Made by a program: the position numbers and the translations under genes
Part shown: one piece after another, positions 14,552-22,891 of the stretch
How positions within the stretch are numbered: position 1 is the first letter of the stretch
Layout of the letters: every line of letters begins with the position of its first letter
Assembly: GCA_036268995.1 (NCBI GenBank)
Contig: DATATB010000165.1
Coordinates: forward strand, 1 to 22,891
DNA length: 22,891 bases
DNA from: DATATB01 sp036268995
GTDB lineage: Bacteria > Planctomycetota > Planctomycetia > Pirellulales > PNKZ01
Direction: 5' to 3'
The notes under the pieces: generated by a model
The model's input: the letters and a program-made list of their open reading frames with translations, nothing else
The model's database searches: none
Told to the model about the DNA's origin: nothing

Positions 14552-14977
14552 TCAGCCCTCGACGGTGATTCCCATGCTGCGGGCCGTGCCTTCGATCATG
14601 CGCTTGGCATGCTCCATGTCGCGCGCGTTGAGATCGGCCAGCTTGAGCTTGACGATCTGCTCGATCTGGGCCGAGCTCACCTTGCCGACCTTTTCCTTGT
14701 TCGGCACGCCCGAGCCCTTGGCGATGCTCGCCGCCTGCTTGAGCAGCGCCGCGGCCGGAGGGCTTTTGGTCACAAAGTCGAAGCTGCGGTCGTTGTAGAC
14801 GCTGACCACCACGGGAATCGGCATGCCGCCGGCTTCCCGGGTCCGGTCGTTGAATTGCGACACGAACTGCCCCAGGTTCACGCCGAAGCGGCCCAGCGCC
14901 GTGCCCACCGGAGGGGCCGGCGTGGCTTGCCCGCCGGGAACCTGAAACTTGACTTGTGCGACCAGTTGTTTTGCCAT
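14552..14977 (-). CDS. rplK: 50S ribosomal protein L11
   Basis: This protein of the GTPase-associated centre binds 23S rRNA with L10 and the stalk, and is needed for RelA activation and thiostrepton binding (141 aa, normal length). The Pro-rich N-terminal domain has GGQATPAPPVGTALGRFGVN with the conserved double proline. The C-terminal RNA-binding domain has the FVTKSPPAAALLK linker, GSGVPNKEKVGK and IEGTARSMGI. The start has a GGAAAG Shine-Dalgarno 10 nt upstream. It follows nusG, as in most bacteria. Confidence 0.98.
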   Translation of the reverse strand: MAKQLVAQVKFQVPGGQATPAPPVGTALGRFGVNLGQFVSQFNDRTREAGGMPIPVVVSVYNDRSFDFVTKSPPAAALLKQAASIAKGSGVPNKEKVGKVSSAQIEQIVKLKLADLNARDMEHAKRMIEGTARSMGITVEG

Positions 14978-14995
14978 CGTCGACTATCTTTCCAA

Positions 14996-15033
14996 TTGTC
15001 CGTAGTCAGTTGTCCGTGGTCAGCAGTCCGTAG
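14996..15033. repeat. 14-nt tandem repeat in nusG-rplK spacer
   Basis: TTGTCCGTAGTCAG (14996-15009) is followed directly by TTGTCCGTGGTCAG (15010-15023, one mismatch) and a partial third copy, CAGTCCGTAG (15024-15033). This fills most of the 62-nt spacer between nusG and rplK. It is a simple slippage-prone repeat, and no function can be assigned. Confidence 0.75.
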
Positions 15034-15039
15034 AGGACT

Positions 15040-15939
15040 CTACAGCGATTCCACTTGCCAGTATTCCAATTCGACGGGCGTCGAGCGGCCGAAGATGTTG
15101 ATCATCACGGTCACCCGGCCGTTGGCCTCGTCGATGGTGTCCACGTCCCCCTCGAAATTCTCGAACGTCCCCTCGGTGATTTTCACGCGATCGCCCGGGC
15201 GGAACTTGATGTTCAGCTTCGGCGCTTCGGCCGTCTTGTCTTCCTGCTTCGAGAGGATGCGCTCGACTTCGTGCGGCAACATCGGGCTGGGCTTGCCGCC
15301 CGACCCGGTGAAATCGCCGATGCCGTGCGTCTCGCGGACCATGAACCAGGTCTCTTCGTTCAACTCCATGTGCACGACCAGGTAGCCCGGATAAAGCTTT
15401 CGCTTGACGACGCGCTTCTTGCCGTTCTTGAATTCGGAGACCATCTCGATGGGAACAATGATGTCTCCGAAAAAGCCCTCCATGCCGTTCATGTGGATCT
15501 TGCGCTGGAGCGCTTCGCGAATCGAATCCTCGCGGTTGCTCTGCACCTTGAGGATGTACCAATCGCGGTTGCCGGTGGGCTTAAGCGTGTCGTCGCTTTC
15601 GTCCAATTCGAGCGGTTCGCCGGCGCGTTTGGCCGGCCCGGTTTTTCGCGGGCTTTTGGCAGCCGGTTCGGCCGGTTCGCCGCTGGCTTGCTCGCTACTG
15701 GCCTGCTCACCGCCGGCAACCGGCTCGGGCTCGTGGCCGCCGTCGGTGGCTTCGGCTGCGTGCCCCTGATCACCTGCGTGTCCCGCATCATCCAGCGTGC
15801 TCAGATGGGCCGGCGCGCTTTCGCCGCCGGTAGTTTCGCCGGCCGGCTGGCCGCTCGCGCCCGGATGCGACGAACCGCCTGCGCTGCCGTTGGCATCGGC
15901 CGGTGGCTGCTCAGCAGAATTTTCAGATTCGTCGATCAC
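15040..15939 (-). CDS. nusG: Transcription elongation/antitermination factor NusG with acidic N-terminal extension
   Basis: NusG binds RNA polymerase over the cleft and links it to Rho or to S10 of the ribosome. The NGN domain starts at RDWYILKVQSNRED (about residues 125-228), with KRKLYPGYLVVHM and WFMVRETHGIGDF; the KOW domain is about 245-299 (FRPGDRVKITEGTFENFEGDV). Ahead of NGN lie about 120 residues of low-complexity sequence rich in Gly, Glu, Ala, Ser, Pro and His, probably disordered. The protein is therefore about 300 aa against 175-200 for most NusG. I choose the GTG ending at 15939, with GGGAG 8 nt upstream; a GTG at 15954 is in frame but lacks a site. secE lies immediately upstream. 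Confidence 0.95.
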   Translation of the reverse strand: MIDESENSAEQPPADANGSAGGSSHPGASGQPAGETTGGESAPAHLSTLDDAGHAGDQGHAAEATDGGHEPEPVAGGEQASSEQASGEPAEPAAKSPRKTGPAKRAGEPLELDESDDTLKPTGNRDWYILKVQSNREDSIREALQRKIHMNGMEGFFGDIIVPIEMVSEFKNGKKRVVKRKLYPGYLVVHMELNEETWFMVRETHGIGDFTGSGGKPSPMLPHEVERILSKQEDKTAEAPKLNIKFRPGDRVKITEGTFENFEGDVDTIDEANGRVTVMINIFGRSTPVELEYWQVESL

Positions 15940-16029
15940 CCTTCGTTCTCCCACACGATTGACACACGGCCAGGCCGCGGTGCGCCGCGACCGGATTGGT
16001 CCGCGTCAGCCCCCGCGTCGACGGCCTCA

Positions 16030-16470
16030 TTAACCTCTCTGACCGAGCACTCCCAACAGTCGCAGCAATAATTGCCACAGCACGTCGTACAAATACAACA
16101 CAATGGCCAGGCCGATGATCGACACCAGCACGACCACCACGCTCCGGAACAACTCCGAGCGCGACGGCCACGAGACTTTGTTCATCTCCGCTTCGACGGC
16201 AATCAAAAAATCGGCGAAGCGCGGCATATTCACCAGGCGAAACCCGAGCCAGATGCCAACCAGCAGCAGGCCCAGCGAAGTGCCGTACCGCGCGCCGGTA
16301 TCCATTCGGCTGGCCAGGTAATTATGCAATGACCAACAACCAAACCCCACCAGGACCACAATGGCCGCGTACGTGAGCTGCCGTGCCAACCTTCCCTGGC
16401 TGCGCTTGTACACGCCCAGGCTGAAAAGCTCACGCCATGGGCTCAGCGCGGTGTTTCCCTCTTTTGCCAT
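16030..16470 (-). CDS. secE: Preprotein translocase subunit SecE, three-helix form
   Basis: This essential translocon subunit clamps the two halves of SecY in the inner membrane (146 aa). Two hydrophobic segments (about 31-50 and 63-80) precede the conserved amphipathic region FLIAVEAEMNKVSWPSRSELFRS (88-110), whose KVSWPSR motif is diagnostic. A final membrane helix follows (about 109-134). The three-helix layout resembles E. coli SecE; many bacteria have only the last helix. The ATG start has an AAGGGA site. nusG follows, the standard pairing. The 282 nt between tRNA-Trp and this gene show no further gene. Confidence 0.95.
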   Translation of the reverse strand: MAKEGNTALSPWRELFSLGVYKRSQGRLARQLTYAAIVVLVGFGCWSLHNYLASRMDTGARYGTSLGLLLVGIWLGFRLVNMPRFADFLIAVEAEMNKVSWPSRSELFRSVVVVLVSIIGLAIVLYLYDVLWQLLLRLLGVLGQRG

Positions 16471-16752
16471 AAGCCGCGTCCCTTGGGCTTAACCGATCAA
16501 AAAATTTCGGGCAGCGACTCGATGCGTGCGCCGCCATGACGCCCTGTTAGTTTTCACGCTGCAAATCGCAAATGCTCGATCCGGCCGGCATGCCAACACG
16601 TCCCAGGTATGTCAACGTTCCACGCCGGTCTGACACACGCTGGCCTGGCCGCTGCACGCTGGTTCGACGGTTACCGGGCACCGGCGCCGGAAGACTGTGC
16701 CGGCGGTTGCCAAACGCAACCGCACACTTCAGCCTTCCGACGCTCATGTGAC

Positions 16753-16828
16753 TGGCAGGGGCGGCGGGAATCGAACTCGCAACCTCTGGTTTTGGAGACC
16801 AGCGCTCTGCCAATTGAGCTACACCCCT
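16753..16828 (-). tRNA. tRNA-Trp (CCA)
   Basis: The minus strand folds as a cloverleaf. The acceptor is AGGGGTG with CGCCCCT and discriminator G. The D-arm has GCTC...GAGC, and the anticodon loop CTCCAAA gives CCA. The T-loop is TTCGATT. The 3' CCA is encoded (16753-16755), unlike the other four tRNAs here. The T-stem has one A-C mismatch (GCGAG against CCCGC). It lies between tuf and secE, a conserved location for tRNA-Trp in many bacteria. Confidence 0.96.
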
Positions 16829-16883
16829 ATAAGTTTGGCCCTACGCCTGGCCCGAAACTTTTGGCCCGCCGGATCTCAGTTCC

Positions 16884-18083
<1,200 letters not shown>

Positions 18084-18157
18084 TGGTCGCTCGATCTCCC
18101 TACTTGGTGCCTGCTAATAGCCTACGTACATGATGAAAGAAATTGACCCGGACGAAA

Positions 18158-18230
<73 letters not shown>

Positions 18231-18297
18231 GCGAACAAAGCACCTGGCTCAACTGGCCGCCCGCCTTTTCCAACTAAGCGCCCGCTTTTTCCAACCA

Positions 18298-18368
18298 AGC
18301 GGGTGAAGGGAATCGAACCCTCGTCATTAGCTTGGAAGGCTATTGCTCTACCATTGAGCTACACCCGC
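18298..18368 (-). tRNA. tRNA-Gly (UCC)
   Basis: This is a 71-nt cloverleaf on the minus strand. The acceptor GCGGGTG pairs with CACCCGC, the anticodon loop CTTCCAA gives TCC, and the T-loop is TTCGATT. The outermost anticodon-stem pair is an A-A mismatch. CCA is not encoded. It is the third tRNA of the cluster. Confidence 0.95.
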
Positions 18369-18421
18369 ACGAGTTCGTCTCACCCCCGACTCCAAACGAC
18401 GTCTTTTTTGCCTCTTGCCAG

Positions 18422-18503
18422 TGGGGGGTACAGGATTCGAACCTGTGAAGGCATAGCCATCAGATTTACAGTCTGACCCCTTTGACCGCTCGGGAAACCC
18501 CCC
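18422..18503 (-). tRNA. tRNA-Tyr (GUA)
   Basis: This is an 82-nt class II tRNA on the minus strand. The acceptor GGGGGGT pairs with ACCCCCC and the discriminator is A. The anticodon loop CTGTAAA between TCAGA and TCTGA gives GTA. It has a long variable arm, a T-stem ACAGG/CCTGT and T-loop TTCGAAT. CCA is not encoded. It is the second tRNA of the cluster. Confidence 0.96.
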
Positions 18504-18658
18504 GCTTTTTTGCCTATGAGTGCTCGCGCGTTGGGTCGAGCGAATATCTCCCTCACAGCCGGACCACGCTGCTGGGCGACCGGCCAGTCGCCTGCACCGC
18601 CAATGACGCACTGCGCGCCGAGCGCAACCAGCCGCCGTACGCCTTCGCCGCCGCTACG

Positions 18659-18731
18659 AGCTAGCGGAGGGACTTGAACCCACAACCTGCTGATTACAAA
18701 TCAGCTGCTCTGCCAATTGAGCTACGCTAGC
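18659..18731 (-). tRNA. tRNA-Thr (UGU)
   Basis: This is a 73-nt cloverleaf on the minus strand. The acceptor GCTAGCG pairs with CGCTAGC, the anticodon loop TTTGTAA between GCTGA and TCAGC gives TGT, and the T-loop is TTCAAGT. CCA is not encoded. It is the first gene of the cluster, starting about 29 nt downstream of the predicted -10 element. Confidence 0.96.
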
Positions 18732-18759
18732 CTGCGAGACCCGGATCCGAAAACCTCTA

Positions 18760-18787
18760 AATATAGCAACTGCACTGGACTCTGCAA
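18760..18787 (-). promoter_or_regulatory. Predicted promoter of tRNA-tuf-rpo cluster
   Basis: On the minus strand the -35 element TTGCAG (18787-18782) is separated by 16 bp from the -10 element TATATT (18765-18760), which is preceded by TG in the extended -10 position. Initiation would fall near 18753, about 20 nt before tRNA-Thr(UGU). It is a housekeeping sigma-70 type match. No other equally good candidate was seen in the spacer. Confidence 0.65.
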
Positions 18788-18916
18788 TATCGTGGACGGC
18801 GAGGGCCACTCCCTTTTTGCCCGGCAAATCGATTCGCCTGATTCAATCGATCTGTCCAAATTGACTGCCGCCAGGCGAGCAGGTTCGGCCCAATCGAGCA
18901 AAATTGTGCCGAGCGG

Positions 18917-18956
18917 AATAAAAAAGAGGCGCCGAAAGCCCATGCGAAACCGCCTC
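18917..18956 (-). terminator. Probable intrinsic terminator between sigma gene and tRNA cluster
   Basis: On the minus strand GAGGCG (18956-18951) pairs with CGCCTC (18931-18926) across a 19-nt loop and is followed directly by TTTTTT then ATT (18925-18917). It lies about 190 nt past the sigma factor stop and about 130 nt before the cluster promoter, so it would separate the two units. The stem is short and the loop long, so efficiency is uncertain. Confidence 0.5.
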
Positions 18957-19121
18957 GGGCGCCAGCCAATCGCGCAACCCCTTGCTGGGGGGCGCCATTG
19001 GCAGGCTCCGCGGCCGATTTGCTAGCTTTGGTCGCCTCTAAAAAACGCTCGACCTCTTGATTGCTCGATCCCCTGGCTTGGGGCGCCTCTGATTTCAGCT
19101 CCCCCGGCCAATAGGTGATGC

Positions 19122-19137
19122 CGGCATTTGCATGCCG
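19122..19137 (-). other. GNRA-loop hairpin after sigma gene stop
   Basis: On the minus strand CGGCAT, GCAA, ATGCCG forms a perfect 6-bp stem capped by a GNRA-type tetraloop, 8 nt past the stop codon of the sigma gene. There is no U-tract. It is probably a 3'-end stabilising or processing hairpin; the role is inferred. Confidence 0.45.
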
Positions 19138-19145
19138 CGCTCACC

Positions 19146-20810
19146 TCACACGCCAGGGATATCGATTTTTTCTTCCTGAGCCGCCTTGCGGAGCTTGCTG
19201 AGCGCTCGCGCTTCGATCTGGCGGACCCGTTCTTTGGTCACACCCATCTCGGCGCCGACTTCCTTCAGCGTCAACGGTTCCTGTCCGCGAGACAGTCCGA
19301 AACGTCGAATGATAATCTTCTGCTCGCGATCGTCAAGCCGTTCGAGGATCTTTCCGATCTGCTCTTCACGCTGCAACTGCGCGGTCTCCTGCTCGTACTG
19401 GTCCGAGCGGTCGTCCTCGGTGGCCGAGAACATCTCTTCGTTGCTCGTGCGGAACCGATCGCGGCGTCGCAATTCGTCGGGAATGGTCCGCGCGAAGTTC
19501 TTCATGATCGCCCAACTGGCGTACGTGCTGAACTTGTTGCCCCGGGCGAAATCGAACTTCTCCACGGCCCGGATCAGCGACATGTTGCCGTCGCTGACCA
19601 GCTCGAAGAAGTTGTCCACCGGCCCAACGTGCCGCTTGGCGATCGAAACCACCAGCCGCAGGTTGGCCCGGATAATCTGGTTCTTCGTGGCCACGGCCTC
19701 TTCGTACAGCCGCTCGATTTCGTCCATCACGCTGCTTTTGGCGTGGGCTGCATCGAGCCCCTCGCGGAGCTTCGCGGCCTTGTACTTCAAATAGTTGAAC
19801 TTGCGGAAGTAGTGGACCTCTTGCTCACGCGTCAGCAGCGGTACTTCGTACAGGCTGGCCAGGTACGGCGGCAAACCGCTGGGCAGCCGGGTTTTCTTGG
19901 CCGTAAGACCCTCGGGCAGCGGCCCCAGGATCACCTTTTCGGCGCCGGCCTTGGGGAACAGTTCGTTGGGCATGTAATCCAGCGGCAGCTCCATCGTCCG
20001 CACGGCCCGCATCTCGTTGATGATGCGGTAAATGCTCGTCCGCGTGCGCGAATGGCGCTTGGCCAGTGCGTCGACCGAGACGCCCCGGCGATAAAGCTGG
20101 AAGATTTTTTTCTTCACCGGTTCCGATAGCGGACCGGCATGCTCGGGAAATACGGCCAGGTCCGGGTGGTCCTGGTCGAAGGCCTTGAGCGTGTAGCGCA
20201 CCGTCTCGACGCTGCGGCCCGTGTACTCGGCCAGGCGCCGGGTCACTTCGGCGGGCGATCCGCCGGCGCGCGACAAGCGGCGAGCGCGGTAGATGATTTT
20301 TTCGCGTTCTTCCTCGCTGAGTTGGCTGAAGCGGGTGCCGCGATGCACGCGCTCCTCGTTGCCGGCCACGAAGCGGTCGATCGAGCTTTGCAGAAAGCCC
20401 ACCCGCTTGCGGCCGTCGAACACGAAACGCCGGCTCACCAGCCCCTGCTGCCGCCAGCGCGAAATGGTCTTGGTCGAGACCTGGAACATCTTGCTCAGTT
20501 CTTCGACGGTCAGAACCCGCTCGCCCGCGCTTTCGACCGGCAGATCGGCACTGTCGGACAGGTCTTCGACAAACAGCCGCAGGTCATGCAGCGCCTCGTC
20601 GCCCGAAAGCTTGAGGTGCGGGTACGACTCGGGCCGGAAGTCGGTGATCCGGTAGCAAAGATACTCGTAGGTATAGGTCCGCTTGGGGTCGATTTCGGCG
20701 AGCAGCTTTTCGGCCCGGTTTACCTGGTCGACTTTTTTGTCGCGCGGGGCAAACCGCACCTGCTGATCACGCAATTGCCGCAGGACGGGATTCTGATAAT
20801 CGGTATGCAT
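19146..20810 (-). CDS. Sigma-70 family RNA polymerase sigma factor with multi-HTH N-terminus
   Basis: This is a 554-aa sigma factor. Region 1.2-like sequence is at about 313-345. Region 2 is at about 376-445 (NQIIRANLRLVVSIAKRH, FELVSDGNMSLIRAVEKFDFARGNKFSTYASWAIM). Region 4 is at about 484-545, with a typical C-terminal HTH (TLKEVGAEMGVTKERVRQIEARAL). Only about 40 residues separate regions 2 and 4, so region 3 is reduced or absent. The N-terminal half has three HTH-like segments: a MerR/excisionase-like one at 99-148 and two homeodomain-like ones at about 164-212 and 228-268. In region 2.4 the W-W dyad is W-A and the Q equivalent to E. coli Q437 is K. A good AAGGGG site precedes the ATG. 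It is an alternative or lineage-specific sigma factor; its regulon is unknown. Confidence 0.92.
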   Translation of the reverse strand: MHTDYQNPVLRQLRDQQVRFAPRDKKVDQVNRAEKLLAEIDPKRTYTYEYLCYRITDFRPESYPHLKLSGDEALHDLRLFVEDLSDSADLPVESAGERVLTVEELSKMFQVSTKTISRWRQQGLVSRRFVFDGRKRVGFLQSSIDRFVAGNEERVHRGTRFSQLSEEEREKIIYRARRLSRAGGSPAEVTRRLAEYTGRSVETVRYTLKAFDQDHPDLAVFPEHAGPLSEPVKKKIFQLYRRGVSVDALAKRHSRTRTSIYRIINEMRAVRTMELPLDYMPNELFPKAGAEKVILGPLPEGLTAKKTRLPSGLPPYLASLYEVPLLTREQEVHYFRKFNYLKYKAAKLREGLDAAHAKSSVMDEIERLYEEAVATKNQIIRANLRLVVSIAKRHVGPVDNFFELVSDGNMSLIRAVEKFDFARGNKFSTYASWAIMKNFARTIPDELRRRDRFRTSNEEMFSATEDDRSDQYEQETAQLQREEQIGKILERLDDREQKIIIRRFGLSRGQEPLTLKEVGAEMGVTKERVRQIEARALSKLRKAAQEEKIDIPGV

Positions 20811-21386
20811 TGAAGTTCCCCTTCGGCCCGTCCACCCCTAACCTCCTTGCGCTCGCGCGCCGGGGTGGCAGCCCGTGCTCTCCGTAGCGGCCTGCAATTG
20901 GCCACTGCGAATTTATCGTGCGACGGTCGGTCCAACCAGTCCCGCGTCAGACCTTGACACCGCCGGATCCAAATCTACCAGCGATGTGGCAGCAGTTGGA
21001 TGCAAATAGCTCGCCATTCGAGATGTGTTGCACTTGTCCTACGCAGCAGAGTGTCCGAAGTTCTTGGGAATCGGGTTTTTCTTGCCGCGGTCGTGGGCCT
21101 GCTTGAGTGCATAAGTGTTTTTACCACAGTAATTTACGGATTTATAACGCTCGCGATTAGTTGTCATGGCCGCTGCCCCCCGAATGGGACTTGACTGCTA
21201 GTCGGTGCTGTCAGGCAATCCCGTTTTGCGACATCCCGTCTCAAATCGGAGAACCGCTACAAAGGTAAAATCGCGCTCAACTTACACGTTCGCAGCAGCC
21301 GATTTAGCGATGGCGGACCAAGTGTCTTAGTAGCGCTTGGCCCGCGCTCATTTCCACATTTCAAAAGGTCGCAGCAAGGCACCTTT
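20811..21386. other. Divergent intergenic region
   Basis: This 576-bp region lies between the minus-strand sigma gene and the plus-strand secreted-protein gene, so it should hold promoters for both. The stretch 21100-21170 is clearly AT-richer than its surroundings and contains the plus-strand promoter candidate listed separately. For the sigma gene only a weak minus-strand candidate is seen (TAAATT near 20912-20917 with a poor -35). Short open frames of about 60 codons on the plus strand look non-coding. No RNA gene was recognised. Confidence 0.4.
21120..21148 (+). promoter_or_regulatory. Candidate promoter for secreted-protein gene
   Basis: TTTACC (21120-21125), a 17-bp spacer and TATAAC (21143-21148) form a fair sigma-70 type match inside an AT-rich patch. 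It would give a leader of roughly 230 nt before the ATG at 21387. The -35 matches consensus at 4 of 6 positions. Confidence 0.35.
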
Positions 21387-22757
21387 ATGGCCTGTCCCAA
21401 AATACGCGTGCGGTGGATGCAAGCCATTGCTCTGGCCCAGTTAGCTATGGTCGCCCCCATGTTAATGGCGGCCGAGCCCCAATCGCTTCGCAGCAGCCTC
21501 GAGCCCGGCTCGATCGCCCACGTCGACGTGCTGCTCGAGGTGGGCGGTGAGCTCAAACTCACCGAGGCGGGCAAAATCAAGTCACTGAAAATGAGCGTCG
21601 TCGGCAAATTAGCCTATGACGAAAAACGCTTGCCCACCCAGATGGACACGGCCGGAGCCCGCGCGGTTCGGCGTTACACGGCAGCCGAAGCCACGATCAA
21701 AGTGGAAAAGGGGCTGCTCAAGCCAATCTTGCGGACCGATCGCCAGCTTGTCGCCGCCATTGAAGGAAAGACGGAAGTCGATCTGTTCTCGCCGCAAGGG
21801 CCGCTGACGCGGGAAGAGCTGGACCTAATCGACGTGCCGGCCAGCAGCCTGCTCGTCGATCATTTGCTACCAGCGGAGCCGGTCAGCGTGGGCGATCACT
21901 GGCGTCATGACGATCAATTGCTGGCCAAGCTGCTGGGCCTGGACGCCATCAGCGCCAGCGAGGTGAACAGTGAGCTGAAGGAAATCGATGCGACGGCCGC
22001 CCGGATGGAACTCTCCGGCAATGTGCAGGGGGCCATCGGCGGCGTGTCCACCGAGCTGGAACTCAAGGGCCGGTACAAATTCAATCGTGCGCAGGGCACG
22101 ATTACCTGGTTCGCGCTGCTGATCGAAGAAAAAAGGTCGATCGGCCACGTCGGACCCGGTGCCGAGGTCGTCGCCAAGCTGCAAATGACGGTGAGCCCGG
22201 CTGCCGGCGTGCCCGAGCTGGCCGATGAAGCGCTGGCGAATCTTTCGCTCGAGGGCAAGCCGGAGCAGTTGGTGCTCGAGTACCGCTCGCCCGGCGGGCG
22301 TTGGAGCGTTCAGCATGATCGTCGCTGGCACGTGATGACCGATAAGCCCGACGCGATGGCCATGCGAATGCTCGAGCGTGGCGACCTGCTGGCCCAGTGC
22401 AATGTTTCGCAATTGCCGCAGGCCGAGCCGGGCAAGCACCCCAGCCTGGCCCGCTTTCAGGAAGACGTGCAACGCGCGCTGGACAAGGACTTCAAACAGT
22501 TCGTACATGCCTCCGAAACGCGCAACTCGCTGGGCTACAACATCTATCGCGTCGTGGCTGAAGGTGTCGTCTCAGACTTGGCCATCCAGTGGGTCTACTA
22601 CCTCGTGGCCGATTCGAACGGCCAGCAGGTAGTCTTCGCCTATACCCTTGAACCGGCACTTACCGGCCAGCTTGCCGATGCGGATCTGGCCATTGTGGAG
22701 TCGTTGGTGTTCAAGGCTCCGATCGACACGGCGGCCGAGCCGAAAATCGCCCGCTAA
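21387..22757 (+). CDS. Secreted hypothetical protein
   Basis: Unrecognised 456-aa protein. The N-terminus is a typical Sec signal peptide: basic MACPKIRVRWM, a hydrophobic core at about 12-27, and likely cleavage after the Ala pair at 28-29 (before EPQSL). No further membrane segment is evident. The mature part alternates beta-strand-like stretches: VDVLLEVGGELKL, LELKGRYKFNRAQGTITWFALLIEE and QWVYYLVADSNGQQVVFAYTLEP. The block PAEPVSVGDHWRHDDQLLAKLLGLDAIS resembles planctomycete secreted hypotheticals I recall, but no function is known to me. An AAGG site lies 7 nt before the ATG. It is divergent from the sigma gene and shares no evident pathway with the translation cluster. Confidence 0.85.
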   Translation: MACPKIRVRWMQAIALAQLAMVAPMLMAAEPQSLRSSLEPGSIAHVDVLLEVGGELKLTEAGKIKSLKMSVVGKLAYDEKRLPTQMDTAGARAVRRYTAAEATIKVEKGLLKPILRTDRQLVAAIEGKTEVDLFSPQGPLTREELDLIDVPASSLLVDHLLPAEPVSVGDHWRHDDQLLAKLLGLDAISASEVNSELKEIDATAARMELSGNVQGAIGGVSTELELKGRYKFNRAQGTITWFALLIEEKRSIGHVGPGAEVVAKLQMTVSPAAGVPELADEALANLSLEGKPEQLVLEYRSPGGRWSVQHDRRWHVMTDKPDAMAMRMLERGDLLAQCNVSQLPQAEPGKHPSLARFQEDVQRALDKDFKQFVHASETRNSLGYNIYRVVAEGVVSDLAIQWVYYLVADSNGQQVVFAYTLEPALTGQLADADLAIVESLVFKAPIDTAAEPKIAR

Positions 22758-22849
22758 AAAACGGGCCGCCGGCCGCGTACAATGCCCCACCGACGCCGTG
22801 CAGGATCTCGCCTTTCATTGGTCGAGACTCGGGCGACTTGGGAGAGCCG

Positions 22850-22891
22850 ATGCATGATCCGCCGCGACGACTCAACGTCCGGTGGCCGTCC
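22850..22891 (+). CDS. Partial CDS at window edge
   Basis: An ATG at 22850 preceded by GGGAGAGCCG (GGAG 5 nt away) opens a frame that stays open for 14 codons to the end of the window, reading MHDPPRRLNVRWPS. It lies 92 nt after the secreted-protein gene on the same strand. The fragment is too short to assign a family. Position and ribosome-binding site make it a plausible gene start, but this rests on little sequence. Confidence 0.4.
   Translation, partial: MHDPPRRLNVRWPS

Larger units (their letters stand above)
18788..19145. other. Spacer between sigma gene and tRNA promoter
   Basis: No protein or RNA gene is supported here. Besides the terminator at 18917-18956, it holds a hairpin with a GCAA tetraloop 8 nt past the sigma stop (see 19122-19137) and several GGCGCC sites. 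A 7-bp inverted repeat, ATCGATT and AATCGAT, occurs near 18828-18851. Open frames on both strands are short and look like non-coding sequence. Confidence 0.4.

Noticed and set aside
20954..20959. Perfect TTGACA as a plus-strand -35 element
   Set aside because: No acceptable -10 hexamer lies 16-18 bp downstream; the best is TACCAG. The candidate at 21120-21148 is better.
20918..21194. Short plus-strand frames of 62 and 64 codons in the divergent intergenic region
   Set aside because: They overlap each other, lack ribosome-binding sites and recognisable motifs, and run through AT-rich promoter-like DNA.

Overview
The window is bacterial, GC-rich DNA that I read as Planctomycetota, probably Pirellulales-like. 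The lineage call rests on four things. The EF-Tu has a planctomycete-style switch I (KTVTI instead of RGITI). The EF-G resembles the mtEFG2/spdEFG2 clade known from spirochaetes, planctomycetes and deltaproteobacteria. The sigma factor has a long N-terminal half with several helix-turn-helix segments. The secreted hypothetical protein at the right end is of a kind I associate with planctomycetes.

Positions 1-18731 are one long minus-strand transcription and translation supercluster. In transcription order it is tRNA-Thr(UGU), tRNA-Tyr(GUA), tRNA-Gly(UCC), tRNA-Thr(GGU), tuf, tRNA-Trp(CCA), secE, nusG, rplK, rplA, rplJ, rplL, rpoB, three small accessory ORFs, rpoC, rpsL, rpsG, fusA. A good promoter (TTGCAG, 16 bp, TATATT with an extended TG) lies just upstream of the first tRNA, and a probable intrinsic terminator lies upstream of that. 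The cluster supplies the ternary-complex GTPase, the tRNAs it delivers, the translocon subunit SecE, the elongation factor NusG, the L11/L1/L10/L7-L12 stalk region, both large RNA polymerase subunits, and the S12/S7/EF-G decoding and translocation group. The spacers carry several hairpins, some with related architecture, and the cluster ends in a 16+9 bp palindrome 4 nt past the fusA stop.

Upstream of the cluster (19146-20810, minus) is a 554-aa sigma-70 family protein with three predicted N-terminal helix-turn-helix segments, an altered region 2.4 and little room for region 3. A roughly 580-bp divergent intergenic region follows. Then comes a plus-strand gene for a 456-aa secreted protein of unknown function (21387-22757), and the first codons of another plus-strand gene at the right edge.

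The most unusual item is the three-gene cassette (7741-8535) between rpoB and rpoC, a junction that is normally tight. Its genes overlap or nearly abut, sit 18 nt after rpoB, and use codons that are rare in the neighbours. The last encodes a complete DUF433 antitoxin-like protein with no recognisable toxin partner; the other two are unrecognised. Other points worth a second look are the Arg at S12 position 88 (a classical streptomycin-resistance substitution), the EF-Tu switch I, the EF-G subtype, the NusG acidic extension and the sigma factor.
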